Assembly: GCF_001936475.1 (NCBI RefSeq) | Contig: NZ_MSPQ01000001.1 | Location: 1-64,000 of the forward strand | From: Algoriphagus marinus | GTDB taxonomy: Bacteria > Bacteroidota > Bacteroidia > Cytophagales > Cyclobacteriaceae | Direction of reading: 5' to 3' | DNA: 64,000 nt | Part shown: positions 55,414 to 64,000 of the stretch, piece by piece | Layout of the letters: every line of letters starts with the position of its first letter | How positions within the stretch are numbered: position 1 is the stretch's first letter | Translations under genes and position numbers: made by a program | Notes under the pieces: model-generated | Told to the model about the DNA's origin: nothing | The model's input: the letters and a program-made list of their open reading frames with translations, nothing else | The model's database searches: none

Positions 55414-56076
55414 ATGCTTAAAAAGGAACGGTACGAGGCATTTATCAAACATTTTTCGGAAAATCAACCTATCGCAGAAACGGAGCTACAATATGAGACT
55501 CCATTTCAGCTTTTGGTAGCTGTAGTACTTTCAGCTCAATGTACCGATAAGCGGATCAATCAAGTCACTCCGGCATTATTCAAGGAGTTTCCTACACCGG
55601 CGCATTTGGCAGCTTCAAATTTTGATGAGTTATTTCCATACATCAGGTCCGTTTCCTATCCAAATAATAAAACTAAACACCTCCTTGGTTTAGGAAAAAT
55701 GCTGGTAGAAGATTTTGGAGGTGAAGTCCCCTCCACCGTAGCTGAGCTGGTTAAACTTCCGGGAGTTGGAAGAAAAACGGCTAATGTAATTACCTCAGTC
55801 GTTTGGAATCAGCCCAATATGGCAGTAGATACGCATGTTTTTCGGGTATCAAGAAGATTAGGATTGGTGACTCAAACCGCCAAAACTCCACTGGAGGTGG
55901 AAAAGCAACTCATCAGGCATATTCCAAAAAAGTATGTTCATATAGCTCATCATTGGTTAATCCTGCATGGGAGGTATGTCTGCTTGGCCAGAACACCAAA
56001 ATGCGATTCATGTACGATTAGCTACTTTTGCAAGTACTACGAAAAGAAACACCAATCAAGTAATAAAGAAGCCTAA
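55414..56076 (+). CDS. nth: Endonuclease III (DNA glycosylase/AP lyase)
   Basis: This 220-residue protein is of normal family length. The helix-hairpin-helix is LPGVGRKTANVI with the catalytic Lys in RKT, and the catalytic Asp is in MAVDTHVFRVS. The [4Fe-4S] cluster cysteines follow the canonical C-x6-C-x2-C-x5-C spacing at about 190, 197, 200 and 206. It removes oxidised pyrimidines and cuts the abasic site. The asparagine synthase gene follows after 6 bases, so they may be co-transcribed. Confidence 0.96.
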   Translation: MLKKERYEAFIKHFSENQPIAETELQYETPFQLLVAVVLSAQCTDKRINQVTPALFKEFPTPAHLAASNFDELFPYIRSVSYPNNKTKHLLGLGKMLVEDFGGEVPSTVAELVKLPGVGRKTANVITSVVWNQPNMAVDTHVFRVSRRLGLVTQTAKTPLEVEKQLIRHIPKKYVHIAHHWLILHGRYVCLARTPKCDSCTISYFCKYYEKKHQSSNKEA

Positions 56077-56082
56077 GTTCCG

Positions 56083-57858
56083 ATGTGTGGTATTCATTTA
56101 ATTTGGGGTAAAGGAGCTAATAAGGAATCCATTGATGTTCTATTAGCAGCTGGACGACATCGTGGTCCGGATCAGGAAGCTTCTTTAAGCCCCTGGCCAG
56201 GATTATGGGTGGGAGTGAATCGATTAAAAATCAAACATCCGGGTCCAGAAGCAGATCAACCATTCTGGTCTCCTGATGGGAATTATTTTTTGATCTGGAA
56301 TGGAGAGATCTATAACTTCCAATCACTTGGGAAGCAACTCCAAATGATGGGAGTAACACTGTTGACTAAATCAGATACCGAAGTTTTGATGCATTGGCTA
56401 AGGATTTTTGGAAACAAGGGCTTAGAGACTATTGAGGGAATGTATTCCTTGATTTTGGTGAATTTGATCGAAAAATCAATTTTAGTAGCACGGGATAAAA
56501 ATGGAGAAAAGCCACTTTATTTTTCCCAAGACCCTGATCGTTTGATTATTTCTTCAGATGCAAGAGGAATTCACAAAATCAAAAAGACCACTATCGATCC
56601 AGATCAATTCGGTTATTATTTTTACCTAAGGACTCCACTTCCCGGAAAAACACTTTTCAAAGGAGTCAGAGAATGGAAAGCAAACCGTAATAGTTGGATT
56701 CATCAGCATTCGACGTTCCGCTGGGACACGATTGCCACAAAGATCAATAAGGAGCCTAATCCATCAATTTCAACATTCAGGGAAGAATTGCAAATTGCTG
56801 TCGACAGACAATTTCAGGCAGATGTTCCTGTTGGGATTCAACTGAGCGGTGGTGCAGATAGTGCATTACTTTATGCTCTTTGGTATCAGCAATCAGGAAT
56901 AAAACTTCAAGCCTACACGATTCAAACTGAGGAAAAATACAGAAAGAAATATAGTGACGGCATTGCAGCAGCTCGATTCCTTTCCCAAATGCCTGCCGAT
57001 CATCAGCTTTTGGAAGTAAACCAACAATCTTTTCTTTCGAATTGGGAAGATTACCTTCAAAGTATAGATGTACCAGTGGGGGACTCAGCAGGTTTTCTCA
57101 CTTGGATGATCGGAAAAGAAGCCAAAAAAACAGTGAAAGTACTGGTCTCCGGGGCTGGGGCTGATGAACTTTGGGGAGGCTATCGAAGACATCAGGCTTT
57201 TGACTTTTATCTCAAGAATAAAAAAGTATTGCTTTCCTTGAGACAAGTACTTCAAAAACTTCCTCTGGGAAGAGAAGGCCAAAAATTCTTCTCTTCAATA
57301 AGGTCAGATTCCCGTCGTACTTTCTTGAATTTTGAAGCACTTCGACCGGTTCCACATGAACTGGCAGAAGACTTTGAGCGCTTATTTCAAGCTAAAGAAA
57401 TATCTTATACAGATGCGCTGGATTTTGATAGGCAAAATTATCTAGTTCAGGATATTCTTCGAATTCAAGACAGCGCATTGATGGCTCACGGTATCGAAGG
57501 CAGAGCTCCTTACTTGGACGAAAGAATGATTAAGTTACAAAAAAGCGTTGGGGACCCTGAAGTTCTGAAAGGTAAACCTTGGATCAAATCATGTTTACGG
57601 GATCTGGATTTGGCCTGGATAGCAGACCGGAAAAAAACTGGATTTGGGCTGCCTTTAGCAGAATGGTTCCGTGAGGATGGCCCCTTTTCCCAACGTGCAT
57701 TTCAAAGCATCAAGGCTTTTGAGAAAACACAAGGCCAGGATTTTCCAAAGGAAATGAGAGATCTAGCAAGGAACCCCGAATCGGGAGTAAAAAACCACTT
57801 TTTGATTTTATATAATCTGTTTTTACTTGCAGACTGGTTGAAATTACAAGAATCATGA
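56083..57858 (+). CDS. asnB: Glutamine-hydrolysing asparagine synthase family protein
   Basis: This 591-residue protein has Cys2 as the glutaminase nucleophile (MCGIHLIW), RHRGPD, and IWNGEIYNF in the N-terminal domain. The synthetase domain has the PP-loop LSGGADSALLYA and VSGAGADELWGGY. It amidates Asp or another carboxyl group. Its stop overlaps the glycosyltransferase start by 4 bases (ATGA), which suggests amidation of a sugar or lipid rather than free Asn supply; related genes occur in surface-polysaccharide loci. This is inference. Confidence 0.92.
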   Translation: MCGIHLIWGKGANKESIDVLLAAGRHRGPDQEASLSPWPGLWVGVNRLKIKHPGPEADQPFWSPDGNYFLIWNGEIYNFQSLGKQLQMMGVTLLTKSDTEVLMHWLRIFGNKGLETIEGMYSLILVNLIEKSILVARDKNGEKPLYFSQDPDRLIISSDARGIHKIKKTTIDPDQFGYYFYLRTPLPGKTLFKGVREWKANRNSWIHQHSTFRWDTIATKINKEPNPSISTFREELQIAVDRQFQADVPVGIQLSGGADSALLYALWYQQSGIKLQAYTIQTEEKYRKKYSDGIAAARFLSQMPADHQLLEVNQQSFLSNWEDYLQSIDVPVGDSAGFLTWMIGKEAKKTVKVLVSGAGADELWGGYRRHQAFDFYLKNKKVLLSLRQVLQKLPLGREGQKFFSSIRSDSRRTFLNFEALRPVPHELAEDFERLFQAKEISYTDALDFDRQNYLVQDILRIQDSALMAHGIEGRAPYLDERMIKLQKSVGDPEVLKGKPWIKSCLRDLDLAWIADRKKTGFGLPLAEWFREDGPFSQRAFQSIKAFEKTQGQDFPKEMRDLARNPESGVKNHFLILYNLFLLADWLKLQES

Positions 57859-59078
57859 AGCTGATCTACGTCCACCAGTATTTCAAAACCCCAGAGGAAG
57901 GTGGAGCTGTACGCTCATTTCATCTTGCCAAGGGTTTGGTGGAAGCAGGTATCCAAGTAGAATTAATCACTTCAGGAAATCAAAAATCCTACGATCAGCG
58001 CTGGATCTCAGGGATCAAAGTCCATTATCTACCAGTAGCTTACGATCAGAAATTTGGTTTTTTCAAAAGAATCAAGGCCTTTTTAAGCTTTGTGAATCAG
58101 GCCAAAAAACTAATCCTAAAACTGGAGCGACCGGATTTACTTTACATCACCTCTACTCCGCTCACGACCGGCCTTCTTGGCCTTTGGGCAAAAAAGAGGC
58201 TTGCAATTCCCTATATTTTTGAGGTTAGAGATCTTTGGCCAAAAGCCCCAATCGAAGTAGGAGCAATCAAAAATCCACTTTTGATTCAATGGTTGAAAAA
58301 ATTGGAAAAGCGGATCTACGATCAGGCAATGAGTTTGGTCGCACTTTCTCCAGGGATTGGAAGTTACTTAAGAGATGTCGCGCCTAGTCAAAAAATAGCG
58401 CTAATCCCCAATTTTTCTGATTTGGATCGTTTTTACCCCCAGAGAAAAAGGGAAGAAACTCTTCAAAAATATAAAATTCAAAATGAGTTGACTATAGCCT
58501 ATACTGGGGCTTTGGGAAAAGTGAATGCTGTGGAGGAATTGTTGGATTTAGCAAAACTGGCTCAAACTCGTTCTAAGCGCTGGCAGTTTCTCATCATGGG
58601 TGAAGGCAGTCACCGGGAAATACTTCTTAAAAAAGCCGAGCAATTGAAACTTTCAAATGTCATTTTTATCCCCTTTGGAAATAAGGATAAGGTAAATGAA
58701 GTTCTATCAATCTCCGATTTTGCTTGGATCTCTTTTGCACATCTACCAGTATTGAAGACGAATAGTCCTAATAAATTTTTCGATGCGATTGCGTCAGGCA
58801 AGGCAATCTTGGTGAACCACAAGGGCTGGGTTTATGATTTGGTCAAAGAAAATAAATTAGGGATTTCATGCCTTCCCCAAAAACTTGAATCCGCTTTTGT
58901 CGAACTCGAAATTCTCGAGAATCATCCAGAAAAGATTGTCCAAATGAGCAGAAACAGCAGACAATTGGCAGAAAAATACTTTTCGAAAGAGATTGCGGTT
59001 GCCAGATTAAACCAAGTGATCCAACCTTCTGACAGTCCTACTCAGCTGGGGGACGAGGTCTATATCCTGATTGCCTGA
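57855..59078 (+). CDS. Glycosyltransferase family 4
   Basis: This 407-residue GT-B enzyme resembles WcaI/WbuB-type transferases. The N-terminal motif is MKLIYVHQYFKTPEEGGAVR. The donor half has IALIPNFSDLDRFYP, TIAYTGALGKVNAVEEL, and FAHLPVLKTNSPNKFFDAIASGKAIL-like pattern at about residues 292-317 with the conserved Pro-Asn-Lys. It should add a sugar in surface glycan synthesis. It is translationally coupled to the asparagine synthase gene. Its 3' end overlaps the convergent gldB by 41 bases. Confidence 0.93.
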   Translation: MKLIYVHQYFKTPEEGGAVRSFHLAKGLVEAGIQVELITSGNQKSYDQRWISGIKVHYLPVAYDQKFGFFKRIKAFLSFVNQAKKLILKLERPDLLYITSTPLTTGLLGLWAKKRLAIPYIFEVRDLWPKAPIEVGAIKNPLLIQWLKKLEKRIYDQAMSLVALSPGIGSYLRDVAPSQKIALIPNFSDLDRFYPQRKREETLQKYKIQNELTIAYTGALGKVNAVEELLDLAKLAQTRSKRWQFLIMGEGSHREILLKKAEQLKLSNVIFIPFGNKDKVNEVLSISDFAWISFAHLPVLKTNSPNKFFDAIASGKAILVNHKGWVYDLVKENKLGISCLPQKLESAFVELEILENHPEKIVQMSRNSRQLAEKYFSKEIAVARLNQVIQPSDSPTQLGDEVYILIA

Positions 59079-60045
59079 AGATCTTTTCAGCATCGGCTTC
59101 TTCCATTAATTGAGCCAAACTAACATCATTATTAATAACGTAATCATCAACAATATTCCAACCTAACCAGCGTCCCAATCTTCCCGGAGCTTTAGTGCTG
59201 ATTGCGTCCGTAAAGGGAGCTTCACCAACATATTTTCGAAGCTCGAACGGGTTGGTCTCATAGAGCAATTCATTTTCCACAAAATGAGCCCAGATGTATT
59301 CCTCGTTGTCAAAAGATTCTGCAATCTGCTCAGGAGTGTAACCGATAATGTATTGATCCGAAGTGCAGGGTAAAATCGCCTTAGTGAAATGATAGGATTT
59401 CCCATAATAAATCATCTCAGCAAGCAGAGTATTATCCGAAGGGTCAGTTTTGTTGAATCGAGAAGAAATAACGGTGACCAGCATAGGCACGATGTAAGGA
59501 GCTTCATATCGATCGGCCAAATAGCGAGGCTGATCTGGCTGGAAGGTATGGGTTGCCGGTAAAAAGTAATCCAAGCCGATTACAATTAGCTCTTCCGTGA
59601 CAATCAAATCGGAATTAAAGCCCGAAACAAAGGTGTAAACTTTTGGAATCTGGAATTCAGGAAAGTTGTATTTGATAGCTTTAAAGGCATTTTCAAGATC
59701 CTTTTCGATTTTGCTAAAGTCCTGAAATTCCAACTTCACTGAATCATACAATACCCGCATGGTCGAATCCTGATGGACATTCAATAGCTCAGAAATCAAT
59801 GAGTCTTGATTTGGGTAAAGATCCAACTGCAGGTATTCCTTGACAAATTCGGGATGCTTCTCCATCAAAAATTTGAAGTCCTCCGCAGTCTTTGCTCCAA
59901 AGAATTCATCCTCCAACCGGGTAATTTGGAGATTGATGTCCTGGTTTAAAATAGCATCGTCCAATTTACATTCCTCCTCTTTTTTGCCACAAGCGAAAGC
60001 CAGTAGCGAAATCAAGAAAAAAAATAGCGGCTTGAAATTTCTCAT
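59038..60045 (-). CDS. gldB: Gliding motility lipoprotein GldB
   Basis: I start it at 60045 (MRNFKPLFFFLISLL), giving 335 residues with lipobox LAFAC. Frames further upstream run through the repeat element at 60.1 kb and are rejected. GldB features are INLQITRLEDEFF, YPNQDSLISELLNVHQDSTM, FVSGFNSDLIVTEELIVIG, and MLVTVISSRFN. GldB is an essential part of the type IX secretion/gliding apparatus in many Bacteroidota. The last 41 bases overlap the glycosyltransferase gene tail to tail. Confidence 0.92.
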   Translation of the reverse strand: MRNFKPLFFFLISLLAFACGKKEEECKLDDAILNQDINLQITRLEDEFFGAKTAEDFKFLMEKHPEFVKEYLQLDLYPNQDSLISELLNVHQDSTMRVLYDSVKLEFQDFSKIEKDLENAFKAIKYNFPEFQIPKVYTFVSGFNSDLIVTEELIVIGLDYFLPATHTFQPDQPRYLADRYEAPYIVPMLVTVISSRFNKTDPSDNTLLAEMIYYGKSYHFTKAILPCTSDQYIIGYTPEQIAESFDNEEYIWAHFVENELLYETNPFELRKYVGEAPFTDAISTKAPGRLGRWLGWNIVDDYVINNDVSLAQLMEEADAEKIFRQSGYRPRPPAE

Positions 60046-60105
60046 GGATTGTTTTTTGCAAAAATAAGGAATGGTTTTCATCTCCCGCAGTGGTAGGGCC
60101 TTTTC

Positions 60106-60237
60106 TCTCGCAGCGACGCGGCGGCGCAGTGTTAAAGGCAATTCGAAATGTGTTTTAGGTACTTTGAGTCTATACAATATCTCCGAATCTCAGTGTTCTC
60201 GTTAATTAAATTGCTGCGCCGTTGCGCCGTCGCGAGC
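60106..60237. repeat. Inverted-repeat element (MITE/REP-like)
   Basis: Two GC-rich arms of 24 bases (60106-60129 and 60214-60237) are imperfect inverted repeats. Left reads TCTCGCAGCGACGCGG then CGGCGCAG; the right arm reads CTGCGCCGTTGCGCCG then TCGCGAGC. They flank 84 bases of AT-rich DNA. Composition is unlike the neighbouring genes. The arms resemble the widespread intergenic cgcagagacgc-type repeats of Bacteroidota. It lies between gldB and eboF and may act as a mobile or hairpin-forming element. Confidence 0.6.
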
Positions 60238-60245
60238 AATGAAAT

Positions 60246-61607
60246 TTACCGAATCACCTTCAAAATCTCTCCAAAAACCGCTGTGGGTTCAATTGTTGAC
60301 CCAGAGGATTTTGAGCTTACAAAAATGGGTTTGTCCAGATCGCTTTCCGGAATTCTACCATGGGCTCCTTTTACTAATTTGGCATCCAAGGGAATCACAT
60401 CCATCAAGTAGCGGAACCCAAGTTTTTTCTTCAGAACCTTCGCTCCGACTGTCAGCAATGGGATCTTGATCGCAGGGTCAAGGATTAATTCCACAGGATC
60501 ATATCCTGGCTTGCGATGGATATCCACACATCGGGCATAGTCGGGAGCCTTTGCATCATCCAGCCAGAAATAATAGGTAAACCAAGAATCCGAATCTGCC
60601 ACCGCCACTAGCTCCCCAGCTCGCTCATGAGCTAGACCGTGATCAGTTTTCCCCTGTTCATCCAATACCAATTGAATGCCTGAAGTTGATTCCAAAAGTG
60701 CCTTCACTTCGGCAAACAAACTCGAATCATTTACATGAATATGTGCTACCTGATGATCTGCGATGGCAAAAACCCTGGAAGTGCCAGCATCTAAGGTTTC
60801 CTTTCCCAATTCATCTTTTACCTGAATCCAGCCCTTTTCTCTAAAAATCCGATTGAGATGGATAGGGTGGTTCACATTGGTAATTCCATATTCAGAAAGC
60901 AAAATTACTTCTGTTCCTTGTGCCTCAAAATAGCCGATCAGATCCTCGCACACCGAATCAATCTCTTTCAATAAGGGCCCGATCTTTTCAAAATCTATCC
61001 CATATTTCTGCAATCCATAGTCGAGATGAGGGAGGTAAATCAAGTTGAGTGTTGGATTATACCACTCATCGACTTTCTTTGAAGCATTCGCAATCCATCT
61101 TGTGGATTCAATATTTGCTTTTGGACCCCAAAAAGAAAAGAGTGGAAAAGTGCCGAGTTCCTTTTGAAGACGATCTCGAAGTTCCATAGGCTGGGAATGA
61201 CAATCTGGCATTTTCCGTCCATCCTGAAGATATAGCGGTCTTGGAGTCACTGCAAAATCCACAGAAGAATACATGTTGTACCACCAGAACATATTGGCAA
61301 CAGTAAAGCTCGGATCTTCTTTTCGAAGCAAATCCCAAATTTTCTCAGCCTGTACCAGATGGTTGGATTGCCGCCAAAATTTAATTTCGCACTCATCCCT
61401 AAAATACCAGCCATTTCCTACTACTCCAGTTTCGGAAGGCATTTTCCCTGTGAGATAAGTGGATTGAGCAGAGCAAGTTACTGCAGGAAGTACCGGTTCG
61501 ACAATGGATTTTTTACCCTTTTCTATCCATTTTTTTAAAAATGGAGTATGCTCCCCAATCACTCGGGAAGAAAGCGCAACCACATTTATTACTACCGTTT
61601 TCTTCAT
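60246..61607 (-). CDS. eboF: EboF-type nucleotide pyrophosphatase/phosphodiesterase
   Basis: This 453-residue protein is an alkaline-phosphatase-superfamily enzyme. The nucleophile Thr is in PAVTCSAQSTYLTGKMPS, and metal ligands are in YLPHLDYGLQKYG, LLSEYGITNVNHP, and KTDHGLAHERAGE. It has no signal peptide, so it is cytoplasmic. It directly follows eboE (1 base apart) and the order D-E-F matches known ebo clusters. In cyanobacteria and Pseudomonas, ebo genes serve to move a hydrophobic metabolite across the membrane. The substrate is unknown here. Confidence 0.87.
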   Translation of the reverse strand: MKKTVVINVVALSSRVIGEHTPFLKKWIEKGKKSIVEPVLPAVTCSAQSTYLTGKMPSETGVVGNGWYFRDECEIKFWRQSNHLVQAEKIWDLLRKEDPSFTVANMFWWYNMYSSVDFAVTPRPLYLQDGRKMPDCHSQPMELRDRLQKELGTFPLFSFWGPKANIESTRWIANASKKVDEWYNPTLNLIYLPHLDYGLQKYGIDFEKIGPLLKEIDSVCEDLIGYFEAQGTEVILLSEYGITNVNHPIHLNRIFREKGWIQVKDELGKETLDAGTSRVFAIADHQVAHIHVNDSSLFAEVKALLESTSGIQLVLDEQGKTDHGLAHERAGELVAVADSDSWFTYYFWLDDAKAPDYARCVDIHRKPGYDPVELILDPAIKIPLLTVGAKVLKKKLGFRYLMDVIPLDAKLVKGAHGRIPESDLDKPIFVSSKSSGSTIEPTAVFGEILKVIR

Positions 61608-61608
61608 G

Positions 61609-62826
61609 CTAGGACATATTTTCGATCACCCAGGCCAATTCTCTACTTATGGATTCCCCCAAGGTCAGTTTCGTATCTTCTGGTAAAACTTCCCAGGTGT
61701 AGGTTTCCACTTCTAAGTGATTGGTGATATGTGAATTTTCTAAAATTTGATTGAGTACAACCTTAATTGAAGATTGAGTAGAAGCTAATGCTCCATAATC
61801 TTCAAGAAAAATGGGCACATGAAAATGAATTCTCCATTCTTCATCTTTCGTTTCAGGCAGCTTTTCAATTGCTTCTGGCAAATCTGAATAGGAAGTCAAT
61901 GCTTGATTTTGGTCTCTTCCTACCACTTGATGAAGGTAGGTGGACTCAGCAAAAGGTTGGAGTTTTTGAATGATTTCCAGCTTAGCTTCCAAGCTTTCTG
62001 GTATCAAAACCTTCAAAGCCGCTGAAATCTGGATTTTTCCAACTTGAATTCCAACAGTATGAAACTTAGAAAAGGTCTCTTCCGGATCTTCATACACAAT
62101 CGCAAAATGGCAGACATCATAGCAGACTTGAATATGACGCTTGATCATTTCCTCAGCTGCCATCACAGAGATTCCAAATCGATCACAAAGAAAAGGAATA
62201 CCCCTAGGAATCAACCAATCAGTAAAAAGCCAGATCATTTCATCTGAATTTTCAAGAATTCCATCTGGCTCTGGCTCAATATCTAAATGCAATAGCTTTC
62301 CCTTTTCTTTCTCAAGAGTGGCAAGTTCAACGACTACGTCCAATAGATTTTGGGTAGCAGTTTCCATGGCCTGCTCTAACTCTTTTTGAGTTTTGAACCA
62401 ATGCCGATAGGAAATTGGAGATGTAGAAATGCCCCCATCGATATCTTCGGGGAGCAACTCAGCAAGAATCTGAAAAGATCGAATGGTATAATCTTTACGA
62501 TCATCAGTAGTCCAATCCGGAAAATGGACCTTTTCCTTGACAACTTGCCGATGAAAATCTCCATAAGGAAAACCATTCAATGTGAAGACGTAGGCATTTT
62601 CGGAATTCAGCCAAGCTTTAAACTCTTTCAGTTTCTCTGGCTCCTTCAAAATTAAACTAGCTTCATTTGAAAGTCTTAGTCCGATTCCAAAAGCTTCAGT
62701 GACCTTAAGTCGTTTGCGAACTTCGGGAATATAGGTTTTGAGATTTTTAAAGGTAGCGTCCCAACTTTCACCAGGGTGGATATTACTGCAATAGCTTAAA
62801 TGGAAGTTATTTAACTTCATTTTCAA
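61609..62826 (-). CDS. eboE: Metabolite traffic protein EboE (TIM barrel)
   Basis: This 405-residue protein is a xylose-isomerase-like TIM barrel. Features are NNFHLSYCSNIHPGESW at the start, LHLDIEPEPDGI, QVCYDVCHFAIVYED, and FHVPIFLEDYGALAST. These fit EboE. It is between eboF and eboD in one operon (1 and 5 bases). The enzyme reaction is not known. The His/Asp/Glu residues in the above motifs probably hold a metal. Confidence 0.9.
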   Translation of the reverse strand: MKMKLNNFHLSYCSNIHPGESWDATFKNLKTYIPEVRKRLKVTEAFGIGLRLSNEASLILKEPEKLKEFKAWLNSENAYVFTLNGFPYGDFHRQVVKEKVHFPDWTTDDRKDYTIRSFQILAELLPEDIDGGISTSPISYRHWFKTQKELEQAMETATQNLLDVVVELATLEKEKGKLLHLDIEPEPDGILENSDEMIWLFTDWLIPRGIPFLCDRFGISVMAAEEMIKRHIQVCYDVCHFAIVYEDPEETFSKFHTVGIQVGKIQISAALKVLIPESLEAKLEIIQKLQPFAESTYLHQVVGRDQNQALTSYSDLPEAIEKLPETKDEEWRIHFHVPIFLEDYGALASTQSSIKVVLNQILENSHITNHLEVETYTWEVLPEDTKLTLGESISRELAWVIENMS

Positions 62827-62831
62827 TTCTT

Positions 62832-63983
62832 TTAGTTACCAGACTGTTGCTGATGGTGAAATTCTGAAAGGATGTCGACTGCTTGATGTATCAGTTGCTC
62901 GTCCATTTCATGAACTTCAATGCCTTTACCTAGAGCCTCCAAAAGCATGATCGTTAATTGTCCTCCAAGGTGTTCTTGAAATTCTTTTAAGCCTTTTACC
63001 AGATTGGCACCTTCTAATTCCGGAGCAAAAAGCTGGAAGCCCAAGGTATGCATCAATTGGAAAATACGGTCTAAATCAGATTTTGAAATTCTTTCCTGAA
63101 GAAAAGAATATGCTGAATCCAATGCTATTCCAATGGCCACAGCTTCTCCGTGACGAATTCTAAAATCACTTAAATGCTCCAATTTATGAGCCGCCCAATG
63201 TCCAAAATCAAGTGGTCTGGAAGAGCCAAACTCAAAAGGATCTTTCCCTGCAATGTGATCCAAATGCATCTGAGCCGATCGGATGATTTGAGTTTTCATT
63301 GGCTCCATCTCCCTTCTGGCCATGGCTTCTGCATTTTCTTCTAGCCAAGTGAAAAAACTTAAATCTTTGATCAAAGCCACTTTTATAGCCTCCGCAACCC
63401 CAGCTCTCCAATCACGATCATCCAAGGTTTTGAGAAAATTGAAATCATTTAATACAGCCACCGGCGGAGTAAATGTCCCGAGGTAATTCTTTTTCCCAAA
63501 TGCATTAATACTATTCTTGACACCAACTGCTGAATCGTTTTGAGAAAGTACTGTAGTGGGAATTCGAATAAGACGGATGCCACGATGGGATATTGCGGCT
63601 GCAAAACCTGCCATATCCAAAACCGCTCCCCCACCAATCACAGCGATGTAAGAATGTCGATCTATGCCATATAAATGAGTCGCTTCTACAACTTTTTGAT
63701 AGATCGAAGGGTCGTTTTTACATTCCTCGCCTCCCGGAACAATCAATGGCTCAGCTGCTAGAATAAAGTTACCAGAATAGTTATTTGAATAGTTCTTAAT
63801 GGCAGTCACCAAATCAGGATGACTATCCGAAACTCCAGAATCGATTACAAAAAACACTTTAGGTTTCTTGCCCTTTTCAAGAGCCTCTAGGAAAAGGTGA
63901 TTTTCAATACTGAACAGATTCTCTGTAAAGCAAACTTGGTAGCGAAAGGGTACTGAAAAATTCTGTTCAATGATGGTATTCAT
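62832..63983 (-). CDS. eboD: 3-dehydroquinate synthase-like EboD
   Basis: This 383-residue protein is of the 3-dehydroquinate synthase/2-epi-5-epi-valiolone synthase superfamily. NAD and metal motifs are visible: GGEECKNDPS, YIAVIGGGAVLDMAGFAA, RIPTTVLSQNDSAVGVKNSI, RAGVAEAIKVALIKDLSFF, and RHGEAVAIGIALDSAY with metal-binding His and Glu. It is not the shikimate AroB but the EboD branch, as judged by eboE and eboF next to it. It is the first complete ebo gene in the window. eboC, eboB and eboA are expected beyond the right edge. Confidence 0.88.
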   Translation of the reverse strand: MNTIIEQNFSVPFRYQVCFTENLFSIENHLFLEALEKGKKPKVFFVIDSGVSDSHPDLVTAIKNYSNNYSGNFILAAEPLIVPGGEECKNDPSIYQKVVEATHLYGIDRHSYIAVIGGGAVLDMAGFAAAISHRGIRLIRIPTTVLSQNDSAVGVKNSINAFGKKNYLGTFTPPVAVLNDFNFLKTLDDRDWRAGVAEAIKVALIKDLSFFTWLEENAEAMARREMEPMKTQIIRSAQMHLDHIAGKDPFEFGSSRPLDFGHWAAHKLEHLSDFRIRHGEAVAIGIALDSAYSFLQERISKSDLDRIFQLMHTLGFQLFAPELEGANLVKGLKEFQEHLGGQLTIMLLEALGKGIEVHEMDEQLIHQAVDILSEFHHQQQSGN

Positions 63984-64000
63984 TACTAAAATCCGGTCTA

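Noticed and set aside
60046..60177. N-terminal extension of GldB
   Set aside because: It is translated from the inverted-repeat element (RRRVAARE) and would displace the lipoprotein signal.
1..64000. CRISPR array, tRNA, rRNA or prophage
   Set aside because: No regularly spaced repeats, tRNA-like cloverleafs, rRNA or phage structural genes were recognised.

Overview
The window reads as a chromosomal segment of a free-living Bacteroidota bacterium, most like a Cyclobacteriaceae member (Algoriphagus-type). The reasons are a gliding-motility lipoprotein GldB, a GLPGLI-family protein beside a TonB-receptor-like barrel, many DUF6090-type membrane proteins, lipoprotein sulfatases, a secreted CHAT/TPR protein, moderately AT-rich DNA and few Shine-Dalgarno sequences. 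No rRNA, tRNA, CRISPR array, prophage or intact insertion sequence was seen.

Layout. 1-4.1 kb (+): a small secreted Cys-containing peptide, a GLPGLI protein and a TonB-receptor-like outer-membrane barrel. 4.16-8.1 kb (-): a tandem array of five DUF6090 paralogues with near-identical N-termini, plus a truncated sixth copy at one end and a possible 3' remnant at the other. 8.8-10.8 kb (+): an orphan 7TM sensor histidine kinase. 10.8-31.4 kb: a long minus-strand run of two small proteins, a Tat-exported two-subunit molybdenum hydroxylase (IorA/IorB type), a DsrE/NTF2-like/two-membrane-protein operon, an S9 peptidase, a secreted intradiol dioxygenase, two APC permeases with gamma-glutamyltransferase, a TolB-PHP (CehA/McbA) hydrolase, a sulfatase overlapping a TPR-adenylate cyclase, and a DUF3500 protein.

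31.5-45.9 kb: mixed strands, with an MBL-fold hydrolase, a multi-pass membrane protein, a second sulfatase, a cyclophilin, two uncharacterised proteins, a secreted TPR-CHAT protein, an amidase, a cupin, a 3D-domain protein and an AsmA/DUF748 protein. 46-54 kb (-): a compact, probably co-expressed cassette of two DUF3604 lipoproteins, a HupE/UreJ-like membrane protein, a parvulin-type foldase and an outer-membrane porin-like protein, preceded by a membrane-anchored AraC-type regulator. 54-60 kb: P1 peptidase, endonuclease III, asparagine synthase with a glycosyltransferase, and GldB. 60.1-64 kb (-): an inverted-repeat element, then eboF, eboE and eboD of the ebo metabolite-trafficking cluster, which runs off the right edge.

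The strongest leads for uncharacterised systems are the DUF6090 array and its remnants, the DUF3604/HupE/PPIase/porin cassette, the peptide/GLPGLI/barrel trio, and the ebo cluster. All function assignments rest on motif recognition by eye; no database search was run.
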